From assembly GCF_015351025.1 (NCBI RefSeq), contig NZ_JADKRV010000001.1:372001-436000 (forward strand): DNA of 64,000 bases. The letters are read 5' to 3'. Positions 52,531-61,868 of the stretch are shown here, one piece after another. A program made the position numbers and the translations under genes. Every line of letters begins with the position of its first letter. Positions within the stretch are counted from its first letter, which is position 1. Origin of the DNA: Curtobacterium sp. VKM Ac-1376 (GTDB lineage: Bacteria; Actinomycetota; Actinomycetes; Actinomycetales; Microbacteriaceae). The notes below the pieces were generated by a model. The model ran no database searches and was not told the origin of the DNA. It saw nothing but the letters and a program-made list of their open reading frames with translations.

Positions 52531-53378
52531 CGGACGAGCGGCGACGGGAACTCGGATCGACCGACGCACCCGTCGAGGACGAACTCCTGGAGTCGTTCGA
52601 AGCGACGATCGAGGAAGGCGCGGAACGGCTCCAACGCACCTCCCGGGCGATCCTGATCACCGGGTTCTTCGGCGGACTCGAAGTCGGTCTCGGCGTGATG
52701 GCGTACCTCGCCGTCCTGACCGAGACCGGCAGCCACCTGCTCGCCGGCTTCGCCTTCGGCATCGGGTTCATCGCGCTGCACCTGGCGCACAGCGAGCTCT
52801 TCACCGAGAACTTCCTCATGCCGGTGGCCGCGGTCGTCGCCCGGGAGGGCAGCGTGCTCCAGCTCGCGAAGCTGTGGGGAGGCACCCTCGTCGCGAACCT
52901 CGTCGGCGGCTGGGTGTTCATGTGGCTGCTCGTCCAGGCGTTCCCCGAGTGGCACCAGACCCTCTCCGAAGCCGGACACCACTTCGTCGACGCGCCCTTC
53001 GGGCTGCAGAGCATCGTGCTGGCCGTGCTCGGCGGCAGCACGATCACCCTGATGACCCGCATGCAGCAGGGAACCCAGTCGGACCCTGCGAAGATCGTCG
53101 CGGCCGTCGCAGGAGGGTTCCTCCTGGCCGGCCTGCAGCTGTTCCACTCCGTCCTCGACTCGCTCCTGCTGTTCGGAGCGATCCAGGCCGGAAGCGACAT
53201 CACGTACGGCCAGTGGCTGGGGTGGTTCGGGTACACGCTGCTGTTCAACATGCTCGGCGGACTGGTCCTCGTCACCGCCCTCCGACTCGTCCGTACGAAG
53301 GAGCTCGTGCAGGGACGCCGCCGGGGATCCCGTGGCGATCCCGATCGCGCGACGCACGAACAGTCCTCACCGGAGTGA
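52527..53378 (+). CDS. Formate/nitrite transporter family protein
   Basis: A 283-residue membrane protein of the FNT family, six helices forming a pore for small anions. A 35-residue acidic N-terminus (APVEDELLESFEATIEEGAERL, in part) leads into GFFGGLEVGLGVMAYL and LAHSELFTENFLMPVAA, characteristic of the YfdC-like branch. It is translationally coupled to the ligase gene before it. Substrate could be formate, nitrite or another weak acid anion. Confidence 0.85.
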   Translation: MTDERRRELGSTDAPVEDELLESFEATIEEGAERLQRTSRAILITGFFGGLEVGLGVMAYLAVLTETGSHLLAGFAFGIGFIALHLAHSELFTENFLMPVAAVVAREGSVLQLAKLWGGTLVANLVGGWVFMWLLVQAFPEWHQTLSEAGHHFVDAPFGLQSIVLAVLGGSTITLMTRMQQGTQSDPAKIVAAVAGGFLLAGLQLFHSVLDSLLLFGAIQAGSDITYGQWLGWFGYTLLFNMLGGLVLVTALRLVRTKELVQGRRRGSRGDPDRATHEQSSPE

Positions 53379-53466
53379 CCGTCCCTGGCTCCACCGCACT
53401 CCGCCGAGGACGTGCTGGCCGCGACCCCGAGTGGACACCGCTCGAGATCGAGTCGTCTCGCGACGG

Positions 53467-54018
53467 CTACGGACGGGGCCGCCCGCTCCAGCGGAAGCGA
53501 TCCACCAGGTCGGCGGTCGCGGGGGCCCGAGCCAGCAGGACGAACACCCCGTACCCGGCCGCGCCACCCACGGTGTTGCAGACCCAGTCGTTGACGTCCG
53601 CGATGTGTCCGCCGGCCGCCAGCCCCGCGGTGACGAACTGCGTCGCCTCGATCACCAGGCTGACCCCCGCCACCGTCGGCACGACCCGCCACCACGACGG
53701 TCGTGCCAGCAACAGCGGCACGAGGAGTCCGAGTGGCAGGAAGACCAGCATGTTCGTCACTGCGTCGCGCCACTCGTAGCCGACGACGGGCACCACGTTG
53801 AGCGGTGGGATCCAGGGCCCCTCGTTCGGCGGCGGGTCGAGGAAGATCGGGAACACGGTGTTGGCCGCGATGCCGCTCGCGTACACGGACAGGGCCAGGG
53901 CGACCGCGATGCGCGGCAGTGTAGACCGGCGTCGAACGTGGAGGACCGCGACGAGCACCGTGAAGATCACGCCTCCCAACGGGATCACCACTGGGAGAAC
54001 GGGCACTGCTCCGACCAT
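53467..54018 (-). CDS. VanZ-family membrane protein
   Basis: A 183-residue membrane protein with a VanZ domain: an extracytoplasmic NVVPVVGYEWRDAVTNMLVFLPLGLLVPLL region (in part) and the EATQFVTAGLAAGGHIADVNDWVCNTVGGAAGY segment with its conserved acidic residues (E, D, N). VanZ gives low teicoplanin resistance in enterococci, but most homologues have no known role. It lies downstream of the TetR gene on the same strand with a short tandem repeat between. Confidence 0.85.
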   Translation of the reverse strand: MVGAVPVLPVVIPLGGVIFTVLVAVLHVRRRSTLPRIAVALALSVYASGIAANTVFPIFLDPPPNEGPWIPPLNVVPVVGYEWRDAVTNMLVFLPLGLLVPLLLARPSWWRVVPTVAGVSLVIEATQFVTAGLAAGGHIADVNDWVCNTVGGAAGYGVFVLLARAPATADLVDRFRWSGRPRP

Positions 54019-54040
54019 TCCGTGTTTCCTTCCGTGCGCG

Positions 54041-54068
54041 GAGCGCTGAGCGCTGAGCGCTGAGTGTT
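54041..54068. repeat. Heptamer tandem repeat (GAGCGCT)3 GAGTGTT
   Basis: Three exact GAGCGCT units followed by a diverged one run from 54041 into the stop codon of the TetR gene (54067-54069). Together they fill the gap to the VanZ start at 54018 with 22 bp. No function is visible. Confidence 0.75.
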
Positions 54069-54639
54069 ACGTGGAGCGTTCGGCGCGGAGGCCGAGGTCG
54101 ACGAGGTCGATGAGCCATTCGAAGCTCTCGTCGGTGGCGGTGCCCCACTGGAAGCCGCCGTCGGCTTCGATGGTGGCGAAGCCGTGGAAGATGCTGCGGA
54201 GCGCGCGGAGTGCGTGGGTGGTGTCCGCGGACGCGACATCGTAGCCGCGGAGCACCGCGAGGAACGGTTCGAGCCCCCGCGCTTCGGCGATGGCGACCGG
54301 GTCGTCGGGCCCCGTCAGTGTCAGGCCGACGGTGGCGGCGTACCGGCCGGGGTGACGGAGCACGAAACCACGCAGGGCAGCGGCTGCAGCATGCAGGGCA
54401 TCGCGGCCCGACCGGCCCTGTGTCGCCGCGCCGACGGCATCAGCGGCTTCGTTCAGTGCGAGCTCGGCGATCCGCCGGCTCAGGTCGTCTTGGCTGGCGA
54501 CGTGCTTGTACAGCGACGGTGGCCGCACCCCGACCCGATCGGCCAACCGGCCCATGGTGAGTTCCGCGAAGCCGATCTCGTCGGCGAGGTCCGCGCCGGC
54601 CGCGACCACTGCAGCGGTGTCGAGGCCGGCCCTAGGCAT
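54067..54639 (-). CDS. TetR-family regulator with WHG domain
   Basis: A 190-residue TetR protein. The DNA-binding domain reads FAELTMGRLADRVGVRPPSLYKHVASQDDL (in part). The C-terminal RALRSIFHGFATIEADGGF is the WHG motif of the TetR_C_33 group. It overlaps the alpha/beta hydrolase gene upstream by 8 bp, so hydrolase and regulator form one operon, with a TetR-type operator before the hydrolase start. Confidence 0.9.
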   Translation of the reverse strand: MPRAGLDTAAVVAAGADLADEIGFAELTMGRLADRVGVRPPSLYKHVASQDDLSRRIAELALNEAADAVGAATQGRSGRDALHAAAAALRGFVLRHPGRYAATVGLTLTGPDDPVAIAEARGLEPFLAVLRGYDVASADTTHALRALRSIFHGFATIEADGGFQWGTATDESFEWLIDLVDLGLRAERST

Positions 54640-55465
54640 GCACGCCAGCCAGGAACGTCAGCATCGCGCTGGCAACCTGCGCGGGGAACTGCACGTGCGG
54701 GTAGTGCCCCGCACCCTCGATCACCACCAGGTGACCGAGGCCGGCGGGTAGGTCGGCGACGATGGCCTCACCCTCGCGCTGCGGGTCGACCCAGTCGCAG
54801 TCGGCGCTGCCCTGCACCACCAGTACGGGGCAACGCACGTTGTTCAGTTGCTCGCCGGCGTCGACCGGACGTGTGTTCGCCATGGCCTGGAGTGCCTTCA
54901 TCCGCCCGGGCTCGGCCAGCATCGCCTCGATCTGCTGCAGGCGAGCGTCGTGGTCGACGGGCTTGGTCCCGGGGTAGGCGACGTCGAGGTACTTCTCCCA
55001 CTGGCGGGTGCTGCCGAGGAACGTCATGCCGATCAGGTGAAGCAGACCACGACGGTGCGCAGCCACCCGCATGTCGCCGATCGAGCTCGATTGCTTCCGC
55101 GTGAACGGGGCCAGCTCGACCAGTGCCGTGATGCGTTCCGGGGCCTTGGCCGCCGCGATCGTCGCAGCGCCGCCGGAGATGGAGTGCCCCACGAGGACCG
55201 CCGGTCCGCCCAGGTGCCGGATCAAGCTGATGAGGTCGCCGGCGAGGTCGGTGCGGGTGTGGCCCGCCCATCCGACGCTGGATCCGCCGTGCCCGCGCAG
55301 GTCGACGGCGGCGACGCGGTAGCCGGCTTCGACCAGGAGCGGTGTCAGGAAGCGGTACGCCTGCCGATCGTCGCCCATGCCGTGAGCGAGCACGAGCAGG
55401 GGGCCAGTGGTCCCGCTCACCTCGTACGCGAGGGTGCCGCCATCGATGTTCAGGAACTCGGTCAT
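54632..55465 (-). CDS. Alpha/beta hydrolase
   Basis: A 277-residue alpha/beta hydrolase. The nucleophile elbow is VLVGHSISGGAA (Ser near residue 95), the oxyanion region LVLAHGMGDDRQAYRF, the acid probably the Asp in QGSADCDWV and the histidine in EGAGHYPHVQ. The cap region is short. Substrate is unknown; related proteins are esterases, lactonases or haloperoxidase-like enzymes. It is co-transcribed with its TetR regulator. Confidence 0.88.
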   Translation of the reverse strand: MTEFLNIDGGTLAYEVSGTTGPLLVLAHGMGDDRQAYRFLTPLLVEAGYRVAAVDLRGHGGSSVGWAGHTRTDLAGDLISLIRHLGGPAVLVGHSISGGAATIAAAKAPERITALVELAPFTRKQSSSIGDMRVAAHRRGLLHLIGMTFLGSTRQWEKYLDVAYPGTKPVDHDARLQQIEAMLAEPGRMKALQAMANTRPVDAGEQLNNVRCPVLVVQGSADCDWVDPQREGEAIVADLPAGLGHLVVIEGAGHYPHVQFPAQVASAMLTFLAGVHA

Positions 55466-55503
55466 GTCCGCCTCCGGAGGATCGGCCGCGTTGGCTTACG
55501 GCG

Positions 55504-55520
55504 TTAGCGTAAAGCTAACA
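55504..55520. promoter_or_regulatory. TetR-type operator GTTAGC-N5-GCTAAC
   Basis: Perfect 6-bp arms around GTAAA, 39 bp upstream of the hydrolase start. A second overlapping inverted pair, GCTTAC and GTAAAGC, surrounds it. It is probably bound by the TetR protein encoded at 54067-54639. Confidence 0.65.
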
Positions 55521-55620
55521 GTCGTAGCCACCCTGTCAAGAGCGCCTGCTCACAGTGCGTGTCGAACGCCGAGATCGCCGCAGCGATGTCGGTCATGCGG
55601 GAGACGGGTCGACCACACCA

Positions 55621-55664
55621 CGGACGGGAGGCCCGGTGCCAGCTGGCACCGGGCCTCCCGTCCG
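55621..55664. repeat. Intergenic palindrome, family A (perfect 44-bp copy)
   Basis: Two 22-base halves beginning CGGACGGGAGGCCCGG are exact reverse complements with no loop. It lies 21 bp past the GH16 stop (55686) and is the best-preserved member of family A; it could terminate the GH16 transcript. Confidence 0.8.
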
Positions 55665-55685
55665 TCCCGGGTGGACCATCGGGCG

Positions 55686-56633
55686 TCACTCGGTCGTCGA
55701 CACCCAGTCGATGAGCAGGTTGCCCTGGTCGCCCCAGTTGCCGACCTGGAACATGAAGCGGTGCGGGGTGGTGGGCACGTCCTCGGTGATGGTCTGCAGG
55801 ACGGTGCCGTCGACGCTGTACGTGACGGACTCGCCGGGGACCCAGTCCACCTTGTAGGTGTGCCAGTCGCGCCACGAGACGCCGGTGTCGACCTGGATGC
55901 GCTCGGCTTCCTGCCCCGGGGTCATCGAGTGGTGGAACACCATCGGGTTCGACTCGAAGTTGCCCTCGGGGAAGTCGATCTCGCCGTCGGACCACACGTT
56001 CGACGTCGGCCACAGCATGAACGCCGCGCCGTTGCCGTCGCCGCCGGTCGCCTTCGCGCGGACGGAGAACGAGCCGCCCACGTGGTCCCAGGCTCCGTCC
56101 GCCGTCCCGAACGTGCCGGCGGCTCCGGCACCGGTGCCGAGGGCGACGTCCATGACGCCGTCGTGCACCGAGACCGTCTTGCTCGGCGCGTAGATGCCGG
56201 AGGTGCCGTCGGGGTAGGGCTGCCACGACTGCGGGTAGAGCGACGCGACGAGGCCGGTGAGGGCGCTCGTGGTGAAGTCCTCGACGAAGGACGCGTTCGG
56301 CGCGCGTGCCGCGAGGTCGGCGGGCGAGGCGTCCGACTCGGGTGCTGCTCCGGGCTCCGGTGCTGCGTCGGGCTCGGGCGCCGCCTCGGGCTCGAGGACC
56401 GGGGCGGTGTCCTCGACGGGGGCGGATTCCTGGGTGGGCTCCGGCTCCGGTGCCCACTCGTCGGCGGGAGCCGGGGTCACCTCGTCGGTCGGGGTCGGGG
56501 TCGGGGTCACCGGGGCGTGCCAGCGGCGCTCGCCGTCCCAGCCCCACCAGGTGCGGGCGGACGCGGCGGTGGGGACGCCGAGGACCAGGGCGCCCGCGGT
56601 CGCTGCTGCCAGGATCGCGCGGTGGCGGATCAT
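55686..56633 (-). CDS. Secreted GH16 glycosidase (beta-glucanase type)
   Basis: A 315-residue exported protein. A Sec signal peptide (MIRHRAILAAATAGALVLG to ASA, residues about 1-27) is followed by a Pro/Glu/Ala-rich linker of about 70 residues and then a GH16 beta-jelly-roll. The catalytic motif is DGEIDFPEGNF, matching E-[IL]-D-x-x-E of GH16. Typical substrates are beta-1,3/1,4-glucans, but GH16 also includes agarases and transglycosylases, so the substrate is open. ATG 56633 starts the signal peptide. It is monocistronic, with about 300 bp of leader. Confidence 0.85.
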   Translation of the reverse strand: MIRHRAILAAATAGALVLGVPTAASARTWWGWDGERRWHAPVTPTPTPTDEVTPAPADEWAPEPEPTQESAPVEDTAPVLEPEAAPEPDAAPEPGAAPESDASPADLAARAPNASFVEDFTTSALTGLVASLYPQSWQPYPDGTSGIYAPSKTVSVHDGVMDVALGTGAGAAGTFGTADGAWDHVGGSFSVRAKATGGDGNGAAFMLWPTSNVWSDGEIDFPEGNFESNPMVFHHSMTPGQEAERIQVDTGVSWRDWHTYKVDWVPGESVTYSVDGTVLQTITEDVPTTPHRFMFQVGNWGDQGNLLIDWVSTTE

Positions 56634-56942
56634 CGGGTGTGCCCTTCGCTGGGCGTGGGCGTGTGTCGGGAGGTCGTGCCGCCCGTGGGCGTGCACGTGC
56701 TTCGGGTCGAGATGTCGTGCTCCTCGTGGGGTGCTTCGGTCGCAGGATGCGGGGAGGGACGGACGCATCGACCGGCAGGATGCCGAGGGGATCGTTGACG
56801 CGTCCACGGACATCTTGCATCATTTGTGACCCGTTCGGGGGGCGTCACGGAAATCGACCGGCGAACGCACGGTGTCCGACGGCCGAACGTGCACGATGCA
56901 ACGCGCACAGCCCGTCGGATCGCCGCGTGCGCCCCGCCGCCC
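56634..56942. other. Region upstream of the GH16 gene
   Basis: The 309 bp between the GH16 start and the lldD stop hold no gene that I can support. They should contain the GH16 promoter, read on the minus strand, and the end of the rhamnose operon. I see no clear palindrome. Confidence 0.4.
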
Positions 56943-58268
56943 TCAGGCCCGCGGGATCGGCTGCAACCGCTGCAGCTGTGTCACGTGCCCCGGCTCGAGC
57001 TCGTCGAGCGTCGCCACCCCGAGCAGCCGCATGGTCCGTTCGATCTGCTCGGACAGGATCTGGATCATCCGGTCCACCCCGGCCTCGCCACCGGCCATCA
57101 GCCCGTACAGGTAGGCCCGGCCCACCATGGTGAACTCGGCACCGAGGGCCACCGCTGCGACGATGTCCGCGCCGGACATGATGCCCGTGTCCAGGTGCAC
57201 CTCGGTGTCGTCGCCCACCTCGCGCACGACCTGGGGCAGCAGGTGGAACGGCACGGGGGCACGGTCGAGCTGGCGGCCGCCGTGGTTCGACAGCGTGATG
57301 CCGTCGACGCCCATCGAGGCGAGCCGTCGAGCGTCCGCCAGGGACTGCACGCCCTTCACGACGATCTTGCCCTTCCACTGGTCGCGGATCCACGACAGGT
57401 CCTCGTACGTGACGGTCGGGTCGAACATGTGGTCGAGCAGCTCGCCGACGGTGCCGGACCAGCGGTCGAGCGACGCGAAGGCCAGCGGTTCGGTGGTCAG
57501 GAAGTCGAACCACCACCACGGCCGCGGGATGGCGTTCATCACGGTCCGAGCGCTCAGCTGCGGCGGGATCGAGAACCCGTTCCGCTTGTCGCGCAGGCGG
57601 GCGCCGGCGACGGGGACGTCCACGGTGACCAGGAGCGTGTCGAAGCCGGCCTTCTCGGCACGGGAGACCAGCGCCATCGACTTCTCGCGGTCCTTCCACA
57701 TGTACAGCTGGAACCAGTTGCGCCCGTGCGGGTTGGCGTCACGGACGTCCTCGATCGCGGTGGTGCCCATGGTCGACAGCGAGAACGGGATGCCGGCGCG
57801 CCCGGCGGCGCGGGCACCGGCGCGCTCGCCCTCGGTCTGCATCATCCGCGTGAAGCCGGTCGGGGCGATGCCGAACGGGTACGACACCGGCGCACCGAGC
57901 ACGGTCCGCGAGGTGTCGACCCGCGACACGTCCCGCAGGACCGCCGGCGTGAACTCGATGTCCTCGAACGCCTGGCGCGCACGGGCGAGGGAGATCTCGG
58001 CCTCCGCCGCACCCTCGGTGTAGTCGAAGGCGGCCTTCGGTGTGCGGCGGGCGGCGATGTCGCGCAGGTCCCAGATAGTCAGTGCCGACTCGAGCCGACG
58101 GCGCCGAGCGTTCAAATCCGGCTTCTTGAACTGCATGAGCGGCGCCAGGTCGCGCACCGTCGGCAGCTGCCGCTTGACCCGCGTGCGAGCGCTCGAGGCC
58201 GGGCCCGTGGCGGCGGTCGGTGCCCCGGTCGCAGGGTCGATGCGGTGCTGGTCATCGGTCGAGGTCAT
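56943..58268 (-). CDS. lldD: L-lactate dehydrogenase, FMN-type (LldD-like)
   Basis: A 441-residue alpha-hydroxy-acid oxidase family flavoenzyme that oxidises L-lactate to pyruvate, passing electrons to the quinone pool. FMN-site motifs [21 protein letters not shown], the active-site histidine in [10 protein letters not shown] and [24 protein letters not shown] (in part) are all present. The N-terminal 40 residues are a poorly conserved extension. It is the last gene of the rhamnose operon (four-base overlap with rhaB) and consumes the L-lactate made by the fused aldolase/dehydrogenase. Confidence 0.92.
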   Translation of the reverse strand: MTSTDDQHRIDPATGAPTAATGPASSARTRVKRQLPTVRDLAPLMQFKKPDLNARRRRLESALTIWDLRDIAARRTPKAAFDYTEGAAEAEISLARARQAFEDIEFTPAVLRDVSRVDTSRTVLGAPVSYPFGIAPTGFTRMMQTEGERAGARAAGRAGIPFSLSTMGTTAIEDVRDANPHGRNWFQLYMWKDREKSMALVSRAEKAGFDTLLVTVDVPVAGARLRDKRNGFSIPPQLSARTVMNAIPRPWWWFDFLTTEPLAFASLDRWSGTVGELLDHMFDPTVTYEDLSWIRDQWKGKIVVKGVQSLADARRLASMGVDGITLSNHGGRQLDRAPVPFHLLPQVVREVGDDTEVHLDTGIMSGADIVAAVALGAEFTMVGRAYLYGLMAGGEAGVDRMIQILSEQIERTMRLLGVATLDELEPGHVTQLQRLQPIPRA

Positions 58269-59773
58269 ACAGACATCCTACCTCTCGGGGTGGTCCGGTG
58301 GGGAGTGCGCGCATCGAGGCGGGGGGTGTACCGCACGGGCTCGACCGTGCGCGCGACGATGGAGCGGAGCGCCTCGAGGGACGCGTTCCGCAGTCCGCCG
58401 AGCCCGACGGCCCGGGCCTGCACGAGCACGTTGCCGAGTGCGGTCGCCTCGACGGGCCCGGCCAGGACCGGCAACCCGGTGCGGTCGGCGGTCAGCTGGC
58501 AGAGCAGGCGGTTCTGCGAACCGCCCCCGACGACGTGGAGTTGTCGGACCTCTCGGCCTGTGACGTCGAGGATGGTGCGGAGCGTGTCGGCGTACGCGGT
58601 CGCCAGGGACTCCAGGATCGAACGCACGAACTCCGCCCGGTTCGCGGGGGCGCTCAGCCCGTGCCCCGCGCACCACGCAGCGATGCGAGCCGGCATGTCG
58701 CCGGGTGCCGTGAACGACTCGTCCGCCGGGTCGAAGACGGGGACCGGGACGGTGACGGCCGCGGCGGAGGCGAGCAGGGCCTCCAGGTCGACGGCCGTGC
58801 CGTCGCGCTCCCAGGTGCGGACGCTCTCGGAGAGCAGCCACAGCCCGGACACGTTCTTCAGGAACCGGACCCGGCCGTCGACCCCGCCCTCGTTCGTGCA
58901 GTTCGCGTCGCGTGCCGCGTCCGACAGGACGGGCGCGTCGAGCTCGACGCCGACGAGCGACCACGTGCCCGACGAGACGTAGGCGAAGTCCGGGTCGGTC
59001 GCGGGGACCGCGACGACGGCGCTCGCCGTGTCGTGCGAGCCCACCAGCGTGACGGGCGACCGCCCGCCGACGAGCTCGGCGACCGACGGCAGCAGGGGGC
59101 CGAGTCGGTCGCCCGGGTCGCGCAGCGCGGGCAGGAACCCGGAGGGGAGGCCCGCAGCCGCCCGCACCGCCGGGTCCCACTCGCGGGTGGTCGCCCCGTG
59201 CCCGTCGGAGAATCCGAGGACCCCGGTCGTCGAGGCATTGGTGCGCTCGGCAGCCTCGACGCCGGTCATCCAGTAGCCGAGCAGGTCGGGGACGAGGAGC
59301 GCTCGCTGCGCGAGCAGCAGCGACGGGTCGGCGGCGAACTGGAACAGCGTGTTGAACGGCAGGTGCTGCAACCCGTTGCGGGCGTACAGCTCGGTGGCGG
59401 GCATCGCGGCGTGGACCTTCGCGACCCCGTGCGCGTGCCGCTCATCGCGGTAGTGCGTCGGCAGCCCGAGCAGTCGGCCGTCGCGGAGCAGCCCGTAGTC
59501 GACCGCCCACGAGTCGATGCCGATGCTCGCGATGTCCCGGTGGTCCGCGAACGCCCGGCGGAGGCCCGTGGTGACCTGTCGGTACAGCTCGACGACGTCC
59601 CAGTGCAGGGCATCACGCCCGCCGTGCGCATCGCCTTCGTGCAGGGTCACCGGGCCGTTCGTGAACCGCGCGAGGTGCTCCATCCGGACGCCGTCGTGAT
59701 CGACGTGCCCGACGACCACCCGGCCGCTCGTGGCACCGAGGTCGACCGCGGCGACGCTGCCGCTGGTGTGCAC
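58265..59773 (-). CDS. rhaB: L-rhamnulokinase
   Basis: A 502-residue FGGY kinase. [15 protein letters not shown] is the N-terminal phosphate loop, [17 protein letters not shown] is the RhaB substrate-domain motif and [12 protein letters not shown] the second ATP-binding motif. It phosphorylates L-rhamnulose. GTG 59773 lies four bases after the stop of the aldolase gene and gives the family start; ten more residues are open upstream. The product is cleaved by the aldolase encoded just before it. Confidence 0.92.
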   Translation of the reverse strand: MHTSGSVAAVDLGATSGRVVVGHVDHDGVRMEHLARFTNGPVTLHEGDAHGGRDALHWDVVELYRQVTTGLRRAFADHRDIASIGIDSWAVDYGLLRDGRLLGLPTHYRDERHAHGVAKVHAAMPATELYARNGLQHLPFNTLFQFAADPSLLLAQRALLVPDLLGYWMTGVEAAERTNASTTGVLGFSDGHGATTREWDPAVRAAAGLPSGFLPALRDPGDRLGPLLPSVAELVGGRSPVTLVGSHDTASAVVAVPATDPDFAYVSSGTWSLVGVELDAPVLSDAARDANCTNEGGVDGRVRFLKNVSGLWLLSESVRTWERDGTAVDLEALLASAAAVTVPVPVFDPADESFTAPGDMPARIAAWCAGHGLSAPANRAEFVRSILESLATAYADTLRTILDVTGREVRQLHVVGGGSQNRLLCQLTADRTGLPVLAGPVEATALGNVLVQARAVGLGGLRNASLEALRSIVARTVEPVRYTPRLDARTPHRTTPRGRMSV

Positions 59774-59777
59774 GGCG

Positions 59778-61865
59778 CTACCGCAGGAACGCCGCTGCGA
59801 CACCCGCGTCGACGGGGACGTGCAGGCCGGTCGTGTGCGAGAAGTCGTCGGTGCAGATGGCGTAGACGGCGTTCGCGACGTTCTCGGGCACGACCTCGCG
59901 CTTCAGGATGGTGCGCTGCGCGTAGAACGCGCCGAGGTCCTGCTCTTCGATGCCGTAGGTCCTCGCCCGGTTGGCGCCCCAGCCGCTCGCGAAGATGCCG
60001 GAGCCGCGTACGACGCCGTCGGGGTTGATGCCGTTCACCCGGATGCCGTACTCGCCGAGTTCGGCCGCGAGCAGCCGGACCTGGTGGGCCTGGTCGGCCT
60101 TCGTGGCGGAGTAGGCGATGTTGTTCGGACCGGCGAACACCGAGTTCTTCGACGAGATGTAGACGATGTCACCGCCGAGGCCCTGTCCCATGAGGACCTT
60201 CGCCGCGGCCTTCGACACCAGGAACGAGCCCTTCGCCATGACGTCGTGCTGCAGGTCCCAGTCCTGCTCGGTGGTCTCGAGCAGGCTCTTGCTGAGCGAG
60301 AGTCCGGCGTTGTTGACGACGAGGTCGAGGCCGCCGAAGTGCAGCAGCGTGTCCTGGATCGCCCGGTCGATGTCATCAGCGCTGGTCACGTTCGCCGCGA
60401 CGCCGATGGCCTGGTCCGGGCCGCCGATCTCCTCGGCGGCGTCCTGTGCCTTCTGCGCGTCCAGGTCCGCGATGACGACCGCGGCGCCCTCGGCCGCCAG
60501 GCGCTTCGCGATCGCCTTGCCGATGCCGCTCGCGGCGCCGGTGACCAGGGCGATGCGGGTGGCGAGCTTCTTCGGCTTCGGCATGCGCTGGAGCTTCGCT
60601 TCTTCGAGGGCCCAGTACTCGATCCGGAACTTCTCGGCCTCGTCGATGGGGGCGTAGGTGCTGAGCGACTCGGCGCCGCGCATCACGTTGATGGCGTTCG
60701 TGTAGAACTCCCCGGCGACGCGGGCGGTCTGGGCGTCCTTGCCGTACGAGAACATCCCGACGCCGGGCACCAGCACGATGAGGGGATGGGCGCCGCGGAT
60801 GGCGGGGGAGTCCGGCGCCCGGTGCCGGTCGTAGTAGGCCTGGTAGTCCGCGCGGTACTGCTCGTGCAGGGTCCTCAGGCGGTCGATCTGCTCGTCGACG
60901 GTGGCCGTGGCGGGCAGGTCGAGGATGAGCGGCTTCACCTTGGTGCGGAGGAAGTGGTCGGGGCAGCTCGTGCCGAGCGCTGCGAGTTCGTCGGCGCGCG
61001 CCGACGCCAGGAAGCCCAGCACGACGTCGCTGTCGGTGAAGTGGCCGACGACGGGCTTGTCGTGGCCGGCGATGCCGCGGATCGTCGGTGCGAGGGCTGC
61101 GGCGCGTCCCCGTCGCTCCTCGGTGGGCAGCGCCTCGTACCCGGGGCGCACGGCGCCGAACGGGTCGGCGTTCCCGTGCTCCGCGATGTACTGCTCGGCG
61201 GTGGCGATGATCCAGCGCGAGTTCACCTCGGCCTCGTCGCTGGTGTCGCCCCACGCGGTGATGCCGTGGCCGCCCAGGATCGTGCCGATCGCCTGCGGGT
61301 GGTCACGCTTCACGACGGCGATGTCGAGGCCGAGCTGGAACCCCGGACGGCGCCACGGCACCCACACCACCTTGTCGCCGAAGATGGTCGACGTCAGGGC
61401 CGGGCCGTCCGCCGCGGTGGCGATGGCGATGCCGGCGTCGGGGTGCAGGTGGTCGACGTGGGCGGCGCCGACGAGGGCGTGCATGGCGGTGTCGATGCTC
61501 GGGGCGGCCCCACCGCGACCGAACAGGGTGTGGTCGAAGGCGGCGACCATCTCGTCCTCGCGGTCGACGCCCGGGTACACCTGCTCGAGTGCTCGGACCC
61601 GGTCGACCCGCAGGACGGCGAGGCCCGCAGAGGTCAGGGTGCCGAGGTCGCCCCCGGAGCCCTTCACCCAGAGCAGCTCGACCGGCTCGCCCGTGACGGG
61701 GTCGGTGTCGGTGCCCTTGGCCGAGGTGTTCCCGCCGGCGTAGTTCGTGATCCGCGGATCCGAGCCGAGCGCGTTCGAGCGCGCGATGAGCGTTCTGATC
61801 GTGGTGTCTGCGTCGGTGCCGTGCGTTGCGGGGTCCACCCGTGCCTCCAGGTCGTTGATCGTCAT
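59778..61865 (-). CDS. Fused rhamnulose-1-phosphate aldolase / lactaldehyde dehydrogenase
   Basis: A 695-residue bifunctional protein. Residues about 1-430 form a class II aldolase that splits rhamnulose 1-phosphate into dihydroxyacetone phosphate and L-lactaldehyde (ITNYAGGNTSAKG, VDHLHPDAGIA). Residues about 437-695 are a short-chain dehydrogenase with VTGAASGIG and the catalytic YSATK, which oxidises the lactaldehyde to L-lactate. This RhaEW-type fusion is known in actinobacteria, Bacillus and others. It starts 3 bp after the isomerase stop. Confidence 0.93.
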   Translation of the reverse strand: MTINDLEARVDPATHGTDADTTIRTLIARSNALGSDPRITNYAGGNTSAKGTDTDPVTGEPVELLWVKGSGGDLGTLTSAGLAVLRVDRVRALEQVYPGVDREDEMVAAFDHTLFGRGGAAPSIDTAMHALVGAAHVDHLHPDAGIAIATAADGPALTSTIFGDKVVWVPWRRPGFQLGLDIAVVKRDHPQAIGTILGGHGITAWGDTSDEAEVNSRWIIATAEQYIAEHGNADPFGAVRPGYEALPTEERRGRAAALAPTIRGIAGHDKPVVGHFTDSDVVLGFLASARADELAALGTSCPDHFLRTKVKPLILDLPATATVDEQIDRLRTLHEQYRADYQAYYDRHRAPDSPAIRGAHPLIVLVPGVGMFSYGKDAQTARVAGEFYTNAINVMRGAESLSTYAPIDEAEKFRIEYWALEEAKLQRMPKPKKLATRIALVTGAASGIGKAIAKRLAAEGAAVVIADLDAQKAQDAAEEIGGPDQAIGVAANVTSADDIDRAIQDTLLHFGGLDLVVNNAGLSLSKSLLETTEQDWDLQHDVMAKGSFLVSKAAAKVLMGQGLGGDIVYISSKNSVFAGPNNIAYSATKADQAHQVRLLAAELGEYGIRVNGINPDGVVRGSGIFASGWGANRARTYGIEEQDLGAFYAQRTILKREVVPENVANAVYAICTDDFSHTTGLHVPVDAGVAAAFLR

Positions 61866-61868
61866 GTC

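Noticed and set aside
54041..54068. The GAGCGCT repeats as an operator of the arabinose regulon
   Set aside because: They share GAGCGCT with the 12-mer but lack the full GTGAGCGCTCAC palindrome and lie at a gene end.
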